Shown here: piece by piece, positions 9,212 through 18,798 of the stretch
How the letters are laid out: each line of letters starts with the position of its first letter
How positions within the stretch are numbered: position 1 is the first letter of the stretch
DNA from: OMG group bacterium
GTDB lineage: Bacteria; Pseudomonadota; Gammaproteobacteria; Pseudomonadales; Azotimanducaceae
Assembly: GCA_012267385.1 (NCBI GenBank)
Contig: JAAXGW010000026.1
Location: 62,001-126,000 of the forward strand
Direction: 5' to 3'
DNA length: 64,000 nt
Made by a program: the position numbers and the translations under genes
Notes under the pieces: model-generated
What the model saw: only the letters and a program-made list of their open reading frames with translations
Database searches by the model: none
What the model was told of the DNA's origin: nothing

Positions 9212-9569
9212 GGGGGCGATCTGGATTCGACGACGGATACAAAGTCTCAGGTGCATGTCGAGTTTGTTGGATAGCTCGTAAAACGATCCTTCAATTCAAA
9301 CATAGTTGCCAACGACGACAACTACGCTCTAGCAGCTTAAAGCCGCTAGTTCTGTCTAACTGCTTGCTCATGGGAAGTTAGACGGAATCATACTTCGTGA
9401 GCTCGTGTTTTTTGCTGGTCCAAGCAAAGAACACTAAATCTTAGGACTCGCTTGCCGTAGCCTCGTCCAGTTGGGCTAACGGCGAGTTAAATTTGAGAAC
9501 TGGACTAAGCATGTAGATCCAAGGATCGAGTTCTGGCGGACGCGGGTTCAATTCCCGCCGCCTCCACCA
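9212..9569 (+). ncRNA. ssrA: Transfer-messenger RNA (tmRNA)
   Basis: Rescues ribosomes stalled on broken mRNAs and adds a degradation tag. The 5' end GGGGGCG pairs over seven bases with CGCCUCC before the 3' ACCA, and the 5' GGATTCGAC and 3' GGTTCAATTCCCGCC match the tRNA-like domain. The resume codon GCC is at 9308 and the tag frame reads ANDDNYALAA with TAA at 9338-9340, close to E. coli ANDENYALAA. It is a one-piece tmRNA of about 358 nt. Its last 22 bases are overlapped antisense by the end of the gene at 9548-13012. Confidence 0.97.
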
Positions 9570-12500
9570 TCTTCATATCGGTAATGACGACTCGTGCTGA
9601 TTGGAACCCATCGAATCGCATCTGCGTAGAGCCACGGAGTGTCGTCGGAAGCACTAATCACCCGGACGTTCACTTCTCCTTTTAAAAGTTCGAATTCACC
9701 AACTTCATTCCACCCATAGATCGAGTTTTCGAAGCTCAAATCGCGTGTTTCTGTTGCATCTGCGTGCTCGATTTCTAAGTGGTAGTCTCCCTGTCTACTA
9801 CTGCGACGAAACCAGCCCGTATTCACAAAGTATTCCAGCTTCCACCGAGTCGTATCTGGCAACTCCGCGGAAAACGCTACTGGATGGATTTCGGGAGCAA
9901 ATCGGGTCACAGTGGCCGTACGGCGAAATTGCCCGTAGGAATCTTCGTCAGAGATACGTCCCCACACGCCACGACTCGTTCTATAAGCGTAATTGGCGCG
10001 CGCTGGTAAGCCGTTGTCGTTATCCGCTTGTAGTCGCGGAATGCGAAACCAACCCAATGGACCAATGGACGAAGCACTGTTGAAAGCAGGTGGTTGTTCA
10101 ATAGCAAACCCAGGATCTAAATCATCGACGATGATCCCAGGATTTGGCGGTCGCCAGTCTACCACTTCAAACATCGGTCGTGGATCTAGAGACTCGCCGT
10201 TGCTATCCAGTACCACGGACTCATCAAGACGGATTCCAAACTCGTTCCTATTTAATGAGAGATTGGGATAAAGGTGAATGTAGTCAATTTCGTGGGTAGT
10301 CACCACATTGATCCGTACAGAGGACTTGCCGTCGATCAATATAGTCGGCGTCCGTGGCCATTCTCGCCTTGAATCAGGTGGATATGCCGCCCAAAACACG
10401 CCAGTAGTTTCACTAGGGTTGTACACGTAGAAGGAGGACTCATACTGCGGTTTTCCTTCCTCGTCTTCAGCAAGTTCTCGACGGGTAATATCGGACACCA
10501 AATATCCCGGTAAATTACTGCTACTGAGCCACTCTCCAAAATATGGCTGTAAATCCAATTCCGCAGCTTCCGCATGACTCAGCAACTCTTGCATCGTGAA
10601 GGACTTTCCTTGATAAGTGCTCCTCAAGTTTCCAAGCCACGCTAAGATCGTGTTGTTATCGTTGGTCTGAACGAACACGCGTGCAATCATGCGATTTTTT
10701 GCAAGCATGAACTCGAGATCGCTCTGGTGCGAGTCGGTGGTTGGGAGGTCGAGTAATGACTTAGTCTCCATCGCTTCCCATACGGAGTGGCGATTCAAAT
10801 ATCGTTGCGCTAAGTTGCGCACCCAGCCGATCATGTCGCCACCACCTCCATCATCTATCGCCCATTCGACGGCCGGGAGAAACATTTGTGTGAAATCGGA
10901 TATTTGGTAAGTGGCGTAGGGTGAAAACCACAAATCTGGAGCAGGGGAAACGCGAGAAATTACATTTTGAACAAGGTCGTTCAGCACGAGAGCATCGTCC
11001 CCTTGAGCGGTGGTGGCATGAGTCCAGAAAATCTTCGAGAAGCTAGCCCACAGATTATCAGTCCCTACAGCATCTCCAAAGTAATCTGCAAGTGCCCAAT
11101 ATTTACGGTATTCCACCCATTCCGCGTTGTCTTCCCAGCGTTTAATTCTTCTTATGCGTGTATCAAAATGGGCCGTTGGGAAACCGCGCTCTTTCATGAG
11201 GAACATGCCGGGTAGCACCTGCACAGTTTCAGTTTTGAAGCCGCCACTTAGAGTTCTAAGTCTGTTGGGGATTTCTACAAACGACAATTCGTTGAAAGGG
11301 TATCCTAGTCCTGCTTCCTCAAACGGAGTGAAAATCTCTTCGATCTCTTCGCGTACTCGTTCGTCGTCAAAATTGAACTTACCGAAATTCTTCTGATGGT
11401 CTTCATGAAGGTAAAGGTTGAATTGAATGTTCGCAATGTTCAAAGAGTGTTTCACAAAGTTCGTCCCAAACACTGCGATTTCCGATAAGGGAGTCTCCGG
11501 CCGCAATGCAAACTTCCCCATCTCATCAGAACTCTGTGTAATGTCTGTACCAACCAATAACCAATTTGAAGCAGTGACCGAAAGTTTGATGTCGGTCTCG
11601 AAAAAGTCTATCCCAATGGACGCGGATCTTGCAAGATTTTGCGAGTTGGGAACAGGGTACCAATACATCCCCGGCATGAGCGCGATGTATGATTTCGAGA
11701 AGATCGAACCGTCCTTACCGAATAATTGCCCGGCGCGGCGTGGTACGGTGCGGTCAATGAAGTAATGAACTGGACTGTCTAAGTAAGCGAACAACGGATT
11801 TGGGAGACCGTGGGCTTCAATAGTCAGATCGTGCAGGTTATCTCGTACTAAAGGTACTCCCGTGGGTACGATCAGTAGTCCATTGGAAAAACTGTGATCA
11901 ACCTCATTTCCGTTTAAGGTAATTCGATCAATGGCAAAGCCTGGGTTAAGTGTGAAGGTCAGGTGTGGTATGTTGTGTTCATGTGTTACTCGAAACTCGT
12001 ATCCAAGGTTGATCGACAAAAGGCGCCCCGGATCGATTGTCACTGAACCGTGAATCTTTTCGACGTCAAGTTCGACGTTTTGGTCGTACTCAGCATGAAT
12101 TTTGGACCACTCTTGCGGTTGGTAGTAGGCCGTTACTAGCTGATGTGAGAAAACACCAAACCCGACCGTACTTAGCACAATCATGACGGCACCAATCGGT
12201 AAGTTCACGATTCCCACTCTGGCGTCGCGCCGATCTAGTACGACAGCTGCAATCGTAATGAGTCCAAGCGCTCCGATAACAGTAAGTGCGCGCATCCCAA
12301 TGACTTTGGGGGCAGCAAAGTCTGGGACAAGATCAGAGATATACGCCGTGAAATTCGAGGAAGGAGTAACTATATCAAGCCAGGAGAACGGTACTAACAA
12401 ACTACCAACATAAAACGCCACTAATAGGCTCGAGGCGATTGCCACCGCAACAAATCCAGATCTTAAAGTGCAGGTAAGAGTGAGTGCGACACTGCTCCAT

Positions 12501-13012
12501 AAAAAAAGCGTCGGGAAAGTATCTAGAACGAGAAGATTTAATACCGACACAGGCTCAAGGAAATCACCCCACGCTGAGCCAAGGAAGTGACTTAGAGCAC
12601 CGAGTCCTTGAATCAGTGCAATGTTGCAAAGAACCACCAAGTAGAGCAGAAACGTTACGCCCAAGACACTGCCTAAAAGATACTCGACGTTCGTGAGTTG
12701 ACGACTCTCCAAGACAGATTGGATGCGATTTCTATTGTGGAATTGCCTTAGGTCGAACGACAGCAACACGGCGGCAAACTGAAATACGAGAAATACTAGA
12801 GCATCGACATTGCCCAGCAAATACTTGGGTTCAGCCAGGCTAAAGGAAGGAGAGTAGGAAGCGTTTAGAGTTTGCCACACGCAGGACTGCAGGTAGCCGA
12901 TCAACACGACCAGAGTGAGCAGCACGCAAGTAACCCAGAATCGTACTTGGGATCGGCAAATTCTAATTTGCGCGCCTGCGATCGCTAGAGTTCGAGATAT
13001 CGACTTAAACAC
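9548..13012 (-). CDS. ABC-2-type permease fused to a degenerate M1-aminopeptidase-like and golvesin-like region
   Basis: This 1154-residue protein starts with six or more membrane helices (about residues 25-285) with ABC-2 permease character, including FDLRQFHNRNRIQSVLESRQL. A long extracytoplasmic part follows that matches the layout of ABC permease/M1 aminopeptidase fusions (beta-rich N domain, then helical DLWFSPYATYQISD, YLNRHSVWEAM and LDLQPYFGEWL). I find no HExxH zinc motif, so peptidase activity is unlikely. The C-terminus (about 1030-1140) looks like a golvesin/xylanase CBD-type domain ending WLYADAIRWVPI. No ABC ATPase is adjacent. The last codons lie antisense in tmRNA and give the odd tail GGGGGN. 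Confidence 0.7.
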   Translation of the reverse strand: MFKSISRTLAIAGAQIRICRSQVRFWVTCVLLTLVVLIGYLQSCVWQTLNASYSPSFSLAEPKYLLGNVDALVFLVFQFAAVLLSFDLRQFHNRNRIQSVLESRQLTNVEYLLGSVLGVTFLLYLVVLCNIALIQGLGALSHFLGSAWGDFLEPVSVLNLLVLDTFPTLFLWSSVALTLTCTLRSGFVAVAIASSLLVAFYVGSLLVPFSWLDIVTPSSNFTAYISDLVPDFAAPKVIGMRALTVIGALGLITIAAVVLDRRDARVGIVNLPIGAVMIVLSTVGFGVFSHQLVTAYYQPQEWSKIHAEYDQNVELDVEKIHGSVTIDPGRLLSINLGYEFRVTHEHNIPHLTFTLNPGFAIDRITLNGNEVDHSFSNGLLIVPTGVPLVRDNLHDLTIEAHGLPNPLFAYLDSPVHYFIDRTVPRRAGQLFGKDGSIFSKSYIALMPGMYWYPVPNSQNLARSASIGIDFFETDIKLSVTASNWLLVGTDITQSSDEMGKFALRPETPLSEIAVFGTNFVKHSLNIANIQFNLYLHEDHQKNFGKFNFDDERVREEIEEIFTPFEEAGLGYPFNELSFVEIPNRLRTLSGGFKTETVQVLPGMFLMKERGFPTAHFDTRIRRIKRWEDNAEWVEYRKYWALADYFGDAVGTDNLWASFSKIFWTHATTAQGDDALVLNDLVQNVISRVSPAPDLWFSPYATYQISDFTQMFLPAVEWAIDDGGGGDMIGWVRNLAQRYLNRHSVWEAMETKSLLDLPTTDSHQSDLEFMLAKNRMIARVFVQTNDNNTILAWLGNLRSTYQGKSFTMQELLSHAEAAELDLQPYFGEWLSSSNLPGYLVSDITRRELAEDEEGKPQYESSFYVYNPSETTGVFWAAYPPDSRREWPRTPTILIDGKSSVRINVVTTHEIDYIHLYPNLSLNRNEFGIRLDESVVLDSNGESLDPRPMFEVVDWRPPNPGIIVDDLDPGFAIEQPPAFNSASSIGPLGWFRIPRLQADNDNGLPARANYAYRTSRGVWGRISDEDSYGQFRRTATVTRFAPEIHPVAFSAELPDTTRWKLEYFVNTGWFRRSSRQGDYHLEIEHADATETRDLSFENSIYGWNEVGEFELLKGEVNVRVISASDDTPWLYADAIRWVPISTSRHYRYEDGGGGGN

Positions 13013-13094
13013 GATCCTGATTCGAAGATTCCAAACAGAGAGAATATATGGTTAGAGATTAGCTTGGTGGCTTTCGAGACGCGTACTCACGATG

Positions 13095-15152
13095 TCAAAA
13101 ACGACGTTTAATTCCTACGAAAAATTGTCGTAAATCCGCCGGGAAATAGCGGTATCTACCAAACGCGAAATCAGCGCGATCAGCGTAGTAGGTGTCGAAG
13201 ATGTTGAGTATTCTACCAAAGATTGACCATTGCCTACTGAGTTCAAAATCCATCCGAAAATTCACGACGTTGTGCCCACCGTACCGCGCAGTATTCGCAG
13301 CATTTAGGTAGTGTGATCCGATACGATTGATTTCTACTTCGCTCATACCAGCAGTGCCAATTTTTGCAGTCCAACGAGCGTGTGCGAGAATGCGGGGCGC
13401 AGTATCCATTTGATTTCCTGAGAAAATTACTTCACCGCGTGCGAGATTCCGAGTGAAGTCATACTCGTGGTTGGCGAAGGAACTTGCGATGGTAATCTCA
13501 TGAACGTTGTTAACTTGCCACTGAATTTCGATCTCGACCCCACTTGAGTCTGTCGCTCCATCACTTACATTCATACCATCGGCGTCTCTGAAAATGAGAT
13601 TGGAGCTCGAATCAATGTAGATGGAGATGGCAACGTCGAGGGCGCGCCACGAAGAATTCCAACCAATCTCTATGGATCGGGTATTTTCACTCCTCAGATC
13701 AGCCACGGTCTGACCACTCTGAAGTCGATATAGCTCAGTTATCTGCGGCGGTCGATAGCCAATCGAAGAGAGAACCCAAAAATGCGAACTGTCCGTGCTC
13801 AGGAATTTGTAACCAATCCTAGCTGCAATACTCGTAAAACTGTCAGATCGGTCGCTGGGTCGGGTGTAAAGACAGCCCCCAAAACCACACATTGAACCAT
13901 CGTCTCGGGTGTTCCCGTCTAAATGAAGATTGTCATACTGATATTGGGAGTGCTCGACGCGAAGGCTCTCTTCCACTTCATGCCGGTTGCCCCAGATTCT
14001 TGTGGCACTCTGAAAGATCGCATAGGTCCCCCCAGTTACCACGAAGTCATAGTGTGTGCCGGCAGGTCGAGTCGCCTGTAAGAATGGCGATCCGACTGTT
14101 GGACGTTGTTGATGTTGTACCAGCGACGCTTTGAACCATTCCAATTGTGCTCCTAGCTTAATGCTTAGAGCGTTGAGTCGAGTCATCCGAATAAATATTG
14201 CACCAGCACTTATTTGTTTGTTGTCCTCACGCGGTTGCCCCGGAAGAAAGTGCTGCAGGAAGTCCATTCGCGAGGCACGTGCGTAAGGATATATGTAGAG
14301 ATTTCTACCGTTGCTAACTTGGCTGGACAAACGGAAAGAGTCTGCGTTGCGATAGGCCTCTGGATTAGGGTTTGTCCGTCGGACATCTTGATCGTCATAT
14401 GACTGGTAACCCAGTACATACCCGCCGGTTTCTTGTCTTAGAGATGTAATTGATAGCGTTTGGGTCGTATCCCAACTTCCAAAGTTCGCTGTCCATCCAA
14501 TATTGAGTTTTTGTTGGGAGTACCCGGTAGCATCTCGGAATCCGTTGGTGTCTGTGGAATGAAATTTCGCTTGTACCTTTCTGTTGTACCAAGTCACACG
14601 AACTTGACTGTATTCATGCGGTCCCGTTTCCAGACTCAGCGTATTGGTCTTCTCACCCCCTACGAAAGGGCGTACGTTAATCACACCGCGCATAGCATTT
14701 CCGCCGTAAATAGCGCTTGCGGGACCACGTAGAACCGCGACGCGATCAGCTTGTTCGATGTTAAGCTCGAACAAACCGTTGACGTTGCAAAAGCCAATAG
14801 GACGCACGGGAATGTTATCTTCAAGTAGAAGATAGGATCCACACGCACCCGATCCTGCGAGTACTGCTGAACGAAGTCCCGTTAGATGTTCCTGACCTGA
14901 ATTCTTAACAACCCAAATACCGGGAGTCCGTGCGAAAATTTCGTGTGGATGAAGAGGTCGCGCAAGCTCAAGATCTTGACTATCAACAGTCGTCAGAGTA
15001 CCAAGACCAGACCGAGTTGGTATATCGCGAGGATCACCTTTGACAACGATTTCTTCTTCTTTCAATTCGACGTCATCTGAGGATTCATTTCCTTCCACCG
15101 CGACGTAGAGAATAATGAAAGAGCAGACAACGAGAGTCACTTGTATACGCAT
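13095..15152 (-). CDS. TonB-dependent outer-membrane receptor
   Basis: Outer-membrane beta-barrel that imports a scarce ligand using TonB-ExbBD energy. After a signal peptide (MRIQVTLVVCSFIILYVAVEG) comes a TonB-box-like EEEIVVKG, then a plug domain with LDNI/LRGPASAIYGGNAMRGVINV, and a barrel ending in aromatic FFVGIKRRF. The 685-residue length fits. I chose ATG 15152 because GGCAGG lies just upstream; an ATG/ATT extension of nine residues to 15179 is possible. The plug is shorter than in siderophore receptors and the substrate cannot be read from the sequence. Cysteines in the plug (GACG, GFCN) are unusual. Confidence 0.88.
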   Translation of the reverse strand: MRIQVTLVVCSFIILYVAVEGNESSDDVELKEEEIVVKGDPRDIPTRSGLGTLTTVDSQDLELARPLHPHEIFARTPGIWVVKNSGQEHLTGLRSAVLAGSGACGSYLLLEDNIPVRPIGFCNVNGLFELNIEQADRVAVLRGPASAIYGGNAMRGVINVRPFVGGEKTNTLSLETGPHEYSQVRVTWYNRKVQAKFHSTDTNGFRDATGYSQQKLNIGWTANFGSWDTTQTLSITSLRQETGGYVLGYQSYDDQDVRRTNPNPEAYRNADSFRLSSQVSNGRNLYIYPYARASRMDFLQHFLPGQPREDNKQISAGAIFIRMTRLNALSIKLGAQLEWFKASLVQHQQRPTVGSPFLQATRPAGTHYDFVVTGGTYAIFQSATRIWGNRHEVEESLRVEHSQYQYDNLHLDGNTRDDGSMCGFGGCLYTRPSDRSDSFTSIAARIGYKFLSTDSSHFWVLSSIGYRPPQITELYRLQSGQTVADLRSENTRSIEIGWNSSWRALDVAISIYIDSSSNLIFRDADGMNVSDGATDSSGVEIEIQWQVNNVHEITIASSFANHEYDFTRNLARGEVIFSGNQMDTAPRILAHARWTAKIGTAGMSEVEINRIGSHYLNAANTARYGGHNVVNFRMDFELSRQWSIFGRILNIFDTYYADRADFAFGRYRYFPADLRQFFVGIKRRF

Positions 15153-15263
15153 GCGACCTGCCAGCACAGAGACAATCACCGAACTACTGGTCGATACTCA
15201 AGAAGATATAGGACTGGGTGTCCTATGATCGTTAATTTGGACTAGTGTTTTTGGTGCTTGATA

Positions 15264-15815
15264 TTAGGTCTCTTCGACTTTGTCGACCTTCAATTCCTCA
15301 AGAATTTCCGCCATGTCTTCGGCAGATGTATCTACCGACACATTGCGGTCTACCTTTAAGATCTTTCCATCCTTACCAATGTAAAAAGTGTGCCGTTTCG
15401 GGTACCCGCTTTTAGACAGTACGCCGTAAGCTTTGGCGACTTCTTTCGTTTCATCAGACAAAATCGTGAAGTTTGCACTGTACTTTTCTGCGAATGCTAC
15501 GTTATCGTCTTTGGTGTCCACGCTGATCATAAAGTAATTCACCTTGAACTCACGGATAAGGTCGCCGTCCTTCGTGATAGACTTACATTGTGCAGTACAA
15601 CCAGGAGTGTCAGCTTTAGGAAACCAAGCGAGTACAACGGGTCCTTCTTTCAACAAGTCTGTCAATTTGTAGTCTTCGTCGTCTGTACCAGGTAGAGTAA
15701 AGTCTGGCGCTTCGTCGCCAGCGTTGAGCTCTATGGGTTCGACTTCTTCGGCTGACGCAATCAATGCTAGCAATGGTGCGATAACAGCCACAGAAACGGT
15801 TCGCCAAAATTTCAT
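15264..15815 (-). CDS. Exported peroxiredoxin (Bcp/PrxQ type)
   Basis: Thiol peroxidase of the AhpC/TSA family that reduces peroxides. A signal peptide (about residues 1-22, ending IASA) points to a periplasmic location, unlike cytosolic Bcp. The catalytic stretch WFPKADTPGCTAQC contains the peroxidatic C73 and a second cysteine C77 spaced as in PrxQ. A GGAG ribosome site precedes the ATG. It lies between a TonB-dependent receptor and pdxJ on the same strand. Its reductant is not evident. Confidence 0.9.
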   Translation of the reverse strand: MKFWRTVSVAVIAPLLALIASAEEVEPIELNAGDEAPDFTLPGTDDEDYKLTDLLKEGPVVLAWFPKADTPGCTAQCKSITKDGDLIREFKVNYFMISVDTKDDNVAFAEKYSANFTILSDETKEVAKAYGVLSKSGYPKRHTFYIGKDGKILKVDRNVSVDTSAEDMAEILEELKVDKVEET

Positions 15816-15853
15816 TTTTTCTCCAATTTACTTAGTTGTTCACACCAACTATT

Positions 15854-16663
15854 TTATGTTCGACCGCTTCCTCTGTCGCGTAATTCACATCCGTGTCTGA
15901 TGGTATCCAGATATTTTTGTACGACAGGCTCAAGGCCGTGATCAAGTGCATCTGCGATGAGCGCGTGACCGATAGATACCTCCGCAACATTGACAGCACG
16001 ACAGAACTCAGCTACATTGTGTAAATTCAAGTCGTGTCCTGCGTTCACACCTATTCCGAGTTCGTGTGCGGCGCCGCCGGCTTCGACGTATTTCGCGAGC
16101 CATTGTGTCGCTCCGCTACCATTGATTCCACCGTTTGCGACGGCTGTTGCCCAAGGACCAGTAAACAGTTCAATCCGATCGGTTTTAGTATGGTGTGCGA
16201 GTTTAACGATTTCTGGATCCGCGTCGACAAAAATACTAACTCGGCAGCCAAGTTCATGCAGTTCATTGACATAGTAGGACACCGTTTCCATGTTTTTCGA
16301 TTCACGTAAGTCCCATCCATGATCTGAGGTTAGCTGAGACGATTCATCGGGGACCAACGTGCACTGTGTTGGACGAGTATCTCGAACCAAATTCATAAAT
16401 CCTGGATACCCGTTACGTTGTGGCCCGGTGGTTGGGTTTCCTTCAATGTTGTATACAACATTGAAGGACGTAGTTATGGTACTAAGCTCATAGACGTCGT
16501 CTGGACGGATGTGCCGTTGATCTGGTCGAGGGTGCACAGTGATCCCCGCTGCACCTGCTTTGATGATCTTTGTGCATGCTGAACCCACATTCGGTTCGTT
16601 GCCGTTACGGGCGTTTCGCAGCCACGCAATCTTGTTGACATTTACCGATAATTCTGTGTGCAC
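15854..16663 (-). CDS. pdxJ: Pyridoxine 5'-phosphate synthase
   Basis: Final ring-closing enzyme of the DXP-dependent vitamin B6 pathway, condensing 1-deoxyxylulose 5-phosphate with amino-acetone phosphate. A TIM-barrel of 269 residues with LSVNVNKIAWLRNARNG at the start, GAAGITVHPRPDQRHI, CTLVPDES, RVSIFVDAD and the late GIGVNAGHDLNL motif. In many relatives pdxJ sits between recO and acpS; neither is here. A perfect 30-bp palindrome lies inside the gene (16439-16468). Confidence 0.95.
   Translation of the reverse strand: MHTELSVNVNKIAWLRNARNGNEPNVGSACTKIIKAGAAGITVHPRPDQRHIRPDDVYELSTITTSFNVVYNIEGNPTTGPQRNGYPGFMNLVRDTRPTQCTLVPDESSQLTSDHGWDLRESKNMETVSYYVNELHELGCRVSIFVDADPEIVKLAHHTKTDRIELFTGPWATAVANGGINGSGATQWLAKYVEAGGAAHELGIGVNAGHDLNLHNVAEFCRAVNVAEVSIGHALIADALDHGLEPVVQKYLDTIRHGCELRDRGSGRT
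16439..16468. repeat. Perfect 30-bp palindrome inside pdxJ
   Basis: The half-site TCCTTCAATGTTGTA (16439-16453) is followed without a gap by its exact reverse complement. It encodes the residues around NVVYNIEG in pdxJ on the minus strand. As RNA it would form a tight hairpin; as DNA it would suit a dimeric protein. Confidence 0.8.
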
Positions 16664-17272
16664 TTACTCTGTCGCGGGCAGATCTTCTTCCAATTCAAGA
16701 AGTTCAGTTTCGACTTGTTCTTCGATTTTTGCCCGCATCAACGGCATTACGAAACGAGCTATGGCACTCCCAATCCAATGCCATACTATCCAAGCGAAAG
16801 CTACAAAAATAACCCATATTTGCTCGTTGAACGCGTAAGCAACTACAAGGTTGGTTATCCCCGCAAGAAGATAGGTGAGCGCGAATAACACACAAACAGC
16901 ACTCCAGAACAATTCAACAAAAATCATCCACTTCCCTAGGATCCACTGAAGGACATTTTTACGACCTAAGACGAGGGCAAGGAAGCAAATCGCGCTTATT
17001 GTCCACAAAATCAGAGTAGGTCGCCATTTGATCGCGACTGGGTCTTGAAACACCATGGCAATTAAGACTGTTGTCATCCCAACACCGAATGCGATCCACA
17101 TAAGATTGGAAATTTTCCAGTTGAAAACTAGGCGGATGATCATGAATTGAACTGCTAAAACAATCATGAAAAGAACTGTAGCCGCGTAGATGTTCTGATC
17201 GAAGAAAAAGAAGTAAGAAACTACGAAAGCGAAAGCAGCTATTAGGTCAGTGATACCGTAAGCAAACATCAA
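16664..17272 (-). CDS. YciB-family inner-membrane protein, copy 1
   Basis: A 202-residue integral membrane protein with five or six helices. It carries the YciB (intracellular septation protein A, IspZ) signatures: an FQDPVAIKWRPTLILW stretch and LLAGITNLVVAYAFNEQIWV near the end, then a charged Glu-rich tail. YciB is linked to envelope synthesis and cell shape, with the biochemistry unsettled. It starts 116 bp after the similar gene at 17388-18029 and abuts pdxJ downstream. The paralogue better preserves the FSExxWVxYK motif, so this copy may be the more specialised one. Confidence 0.7.
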   Translation of the reverse strand: MMFAYGITDLIAAFAFVVSYFFFFDQNIYAATVLFMIVLAVQFMIIRLVFNWKISNLMWIAFGVGMTTVLIAMVFQDPVAIKWRPTLILWTISAICFLALVLGRKNVLQWILGKWMIFVELFWSAVCVLFALTYLLAGITNLVVAYAFNEQIWVIFVAFAWIVWHWIGSAIARFVMPLMRAKIEEQVETELLELEEDLPATE

Positions 17273-17387
17273 TGCATTCCTTGTCTAGACCTATCCGATT
17301 ATAGTTGCGACACTGGGCATTCCCGAACGGTATAGAAGCGCAAACTTGATAAGGCAGACAGAAGATGCGCGACGAGGCCTTTGGTGC

Positions 17388-18029
17388 TTACTGCGGTGAT
17401 TCCCGTTCGCTTGGTTCAAGTTTCTGTGTAATTGAGTCGTTTAATTCGCTCGAATCTTGTTCAAAGATCGCGCCTCCGGTTCGTTTGTTTTCGACCCAGA
17501 AAACAATACCCAACAAGATGGCGGAGAGCACTGGCCAGACAAACCATGCGACCACTTTGTAAAACACCCACGTTTCCTCAGAAAACGAGTACGCAACCAC
17601 TAAGTTTGTCGCGCCAGAAAGAAGAAACACAATCCCGAAGACTAACGTTTGATAGTTCCAAAGACGGTCAGACAGTTGTACGTAATCTTCGAGAAGCCAT
17701 TTCAGGATGTTTTTACGACCAAAAACGTGCGTCATGAGAAATGCGGCACACATCGCCCAAGAAATCACAGTAGGTCTCCATTTAATGATGATCGGTGCTT
17801 GAAACACGATCGTTATTGCACCCGCGGTAATGCCCACGACTAGTACGACCCACATTAGCTTAGAAATCTTCAATTTGAAAAGCAAACAGATCATGAATTG
17901 GACAACCAAAGCGATCATGAACAGTCCTGTAGCCCAGTAAATGGGCTGGACCTCTGGAAAGAAATGATTGACTACAAGGTATGAAGCTACAAAGACAATT
18001 CCAGGTGCGATTTCTAGAATCTGGTACAA
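17388..18029 (-). CDS. yciB: YciB-family inner-membrane protein, copy 2
   Basis: A 213-residue protein with the same topology as its downstream neighbour: short N-terminus (MYQILEIAPGIVFVASY), repeated hydrophobic helices, IIIKWRPTVISW, and LLSGATNLVVAYSFSEETWVFYK near the end, followed by a polar tail with KRTGGAIFEQDSSEL. These are the YciB/IspZ hallmarks. A typical gammaproteobacterium has a single yciB; two adjacent, well-diverged copies suggest an old duplication. The start ATG at 18029 is the only good one. Confidence 0.75.
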   Translation of the reverse strand: MYQILEIAPGIVFVASYLVVNHFFPEVQPIYWATGLFMIALVVQFMICLLFKLKISKLMWVVLVVGITAGAITIVFQAPIIIKWRPTVISWAMCAAFLMTHVFGRKNILKWLLEDYVQLSDRLWNYQTLVFGIVFLLSGATNLVVAYSFSEETWVFYKVVAWFVWPVLSAILLGIVFWVENKRTGGAIFEQDSSELNDSITQKLEPSERESPQ

Positions 18030-18085
18030 AGTTTCAATCCTCTCCGTGAATCGGTTAATTCATTCTAATGGTAGGTCTTCGCAAG

Positions 18086-18766
18086 TTACGCGAATTCTGG
18101 CAGTCTGCCAACTAGCAGAACTTGATCTTTATCCAATCCAACCACCATACATTTCCCACGATCTGAAATATTAACATTCGCGCCTACCGCAACCTGTTCA
18201 GTGGGTCGGTCTGCACGAAAGACTCGTCTTTTCACCTGACCACGATGTTCTGCTCTAGCTACGATCTCTTGCCCTAGATAACACCCCTTTGTAAAGCTCA
18301 CCGCACCGTGCTGAGTGAGATTGAGCATTTGAGGTAGGAACAGCCCGCTCGTATCTACTTGTATGATTGGAAATTCGTTGGTGACGGTGAGGTGATTCAG
18401 TTGACTGTCCGCGCTCGTAGCGGGTACTACCCCCCATCCAAACGGTGCTAATACGACATCGCCATCGGAAGCTGTATCCGTAAGACTAAGTTCTGTTATT
18501 TCATTGGAAAACTCGGACTTTGCAAATGCTATGTATCGTCCTAGGTGATTCCTGATTGTCTCAACTAGTGACTCATGGAATACGAGCGTAACTTGTGTGG
18601 ATGTTCCGTAGCACCATCCGTTGGCGATGACTCGACCCTTAATTTCGGTGAGCGCCGTTGGGAGTCCGTGCTTAGGTTGAATCGTGTCCAAGTCACTAGT
18701 GACATAGCCTTGAAGAAACTTGGCTGCATCGATTCCGCTGACTGTAAGGGACGCAAGATATTGCAT
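18086..18766 (-). CDS. ygfZ: YgfZ/GcvT-domain folate-binding Fe-S maintenance protein
   Basis: Folate-dependent protein needed for upkeep of certain Fe-S enzymes. The diagnostic motif KGCYLGQEIVAR is at residues 160-171 with the conserved cysteine C162, and the N-terminus has the GcvT-like SGIDAAKFLQGYVTSDL segment. At 226 residues it is shorter than E. coli YgfZ (about 325) but the core is complete. It diverges from sdhE across about 35 bp, the same pairing seen in many gammaproteobacteria. Confidence 0.93.
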   Translation of the reverse strand: MQYLASLTVSGIDAAKFLQGYVTSDLDTIQPKHGLPTALTEIKGRVIANGWCYGTSTQVTLVFHESLVETIRNHLGRYIAFAKSEFSNEITELSLTDTASDGDVVLAPFGWGVVPATSADSQLNHLTVTNEFPIIQVDTSGLFLPQMLNLTQHGAVSFTKGCYLGQEIVARAEHRGQVKRRVFRADRPTEQVAVGANVNISDRGKCMVVGLDKDQVLLVGRLPEFA

Positions 18767-18798
18767 AGATTTCTAGAATTTGGTACTTTGGGAAAAGT

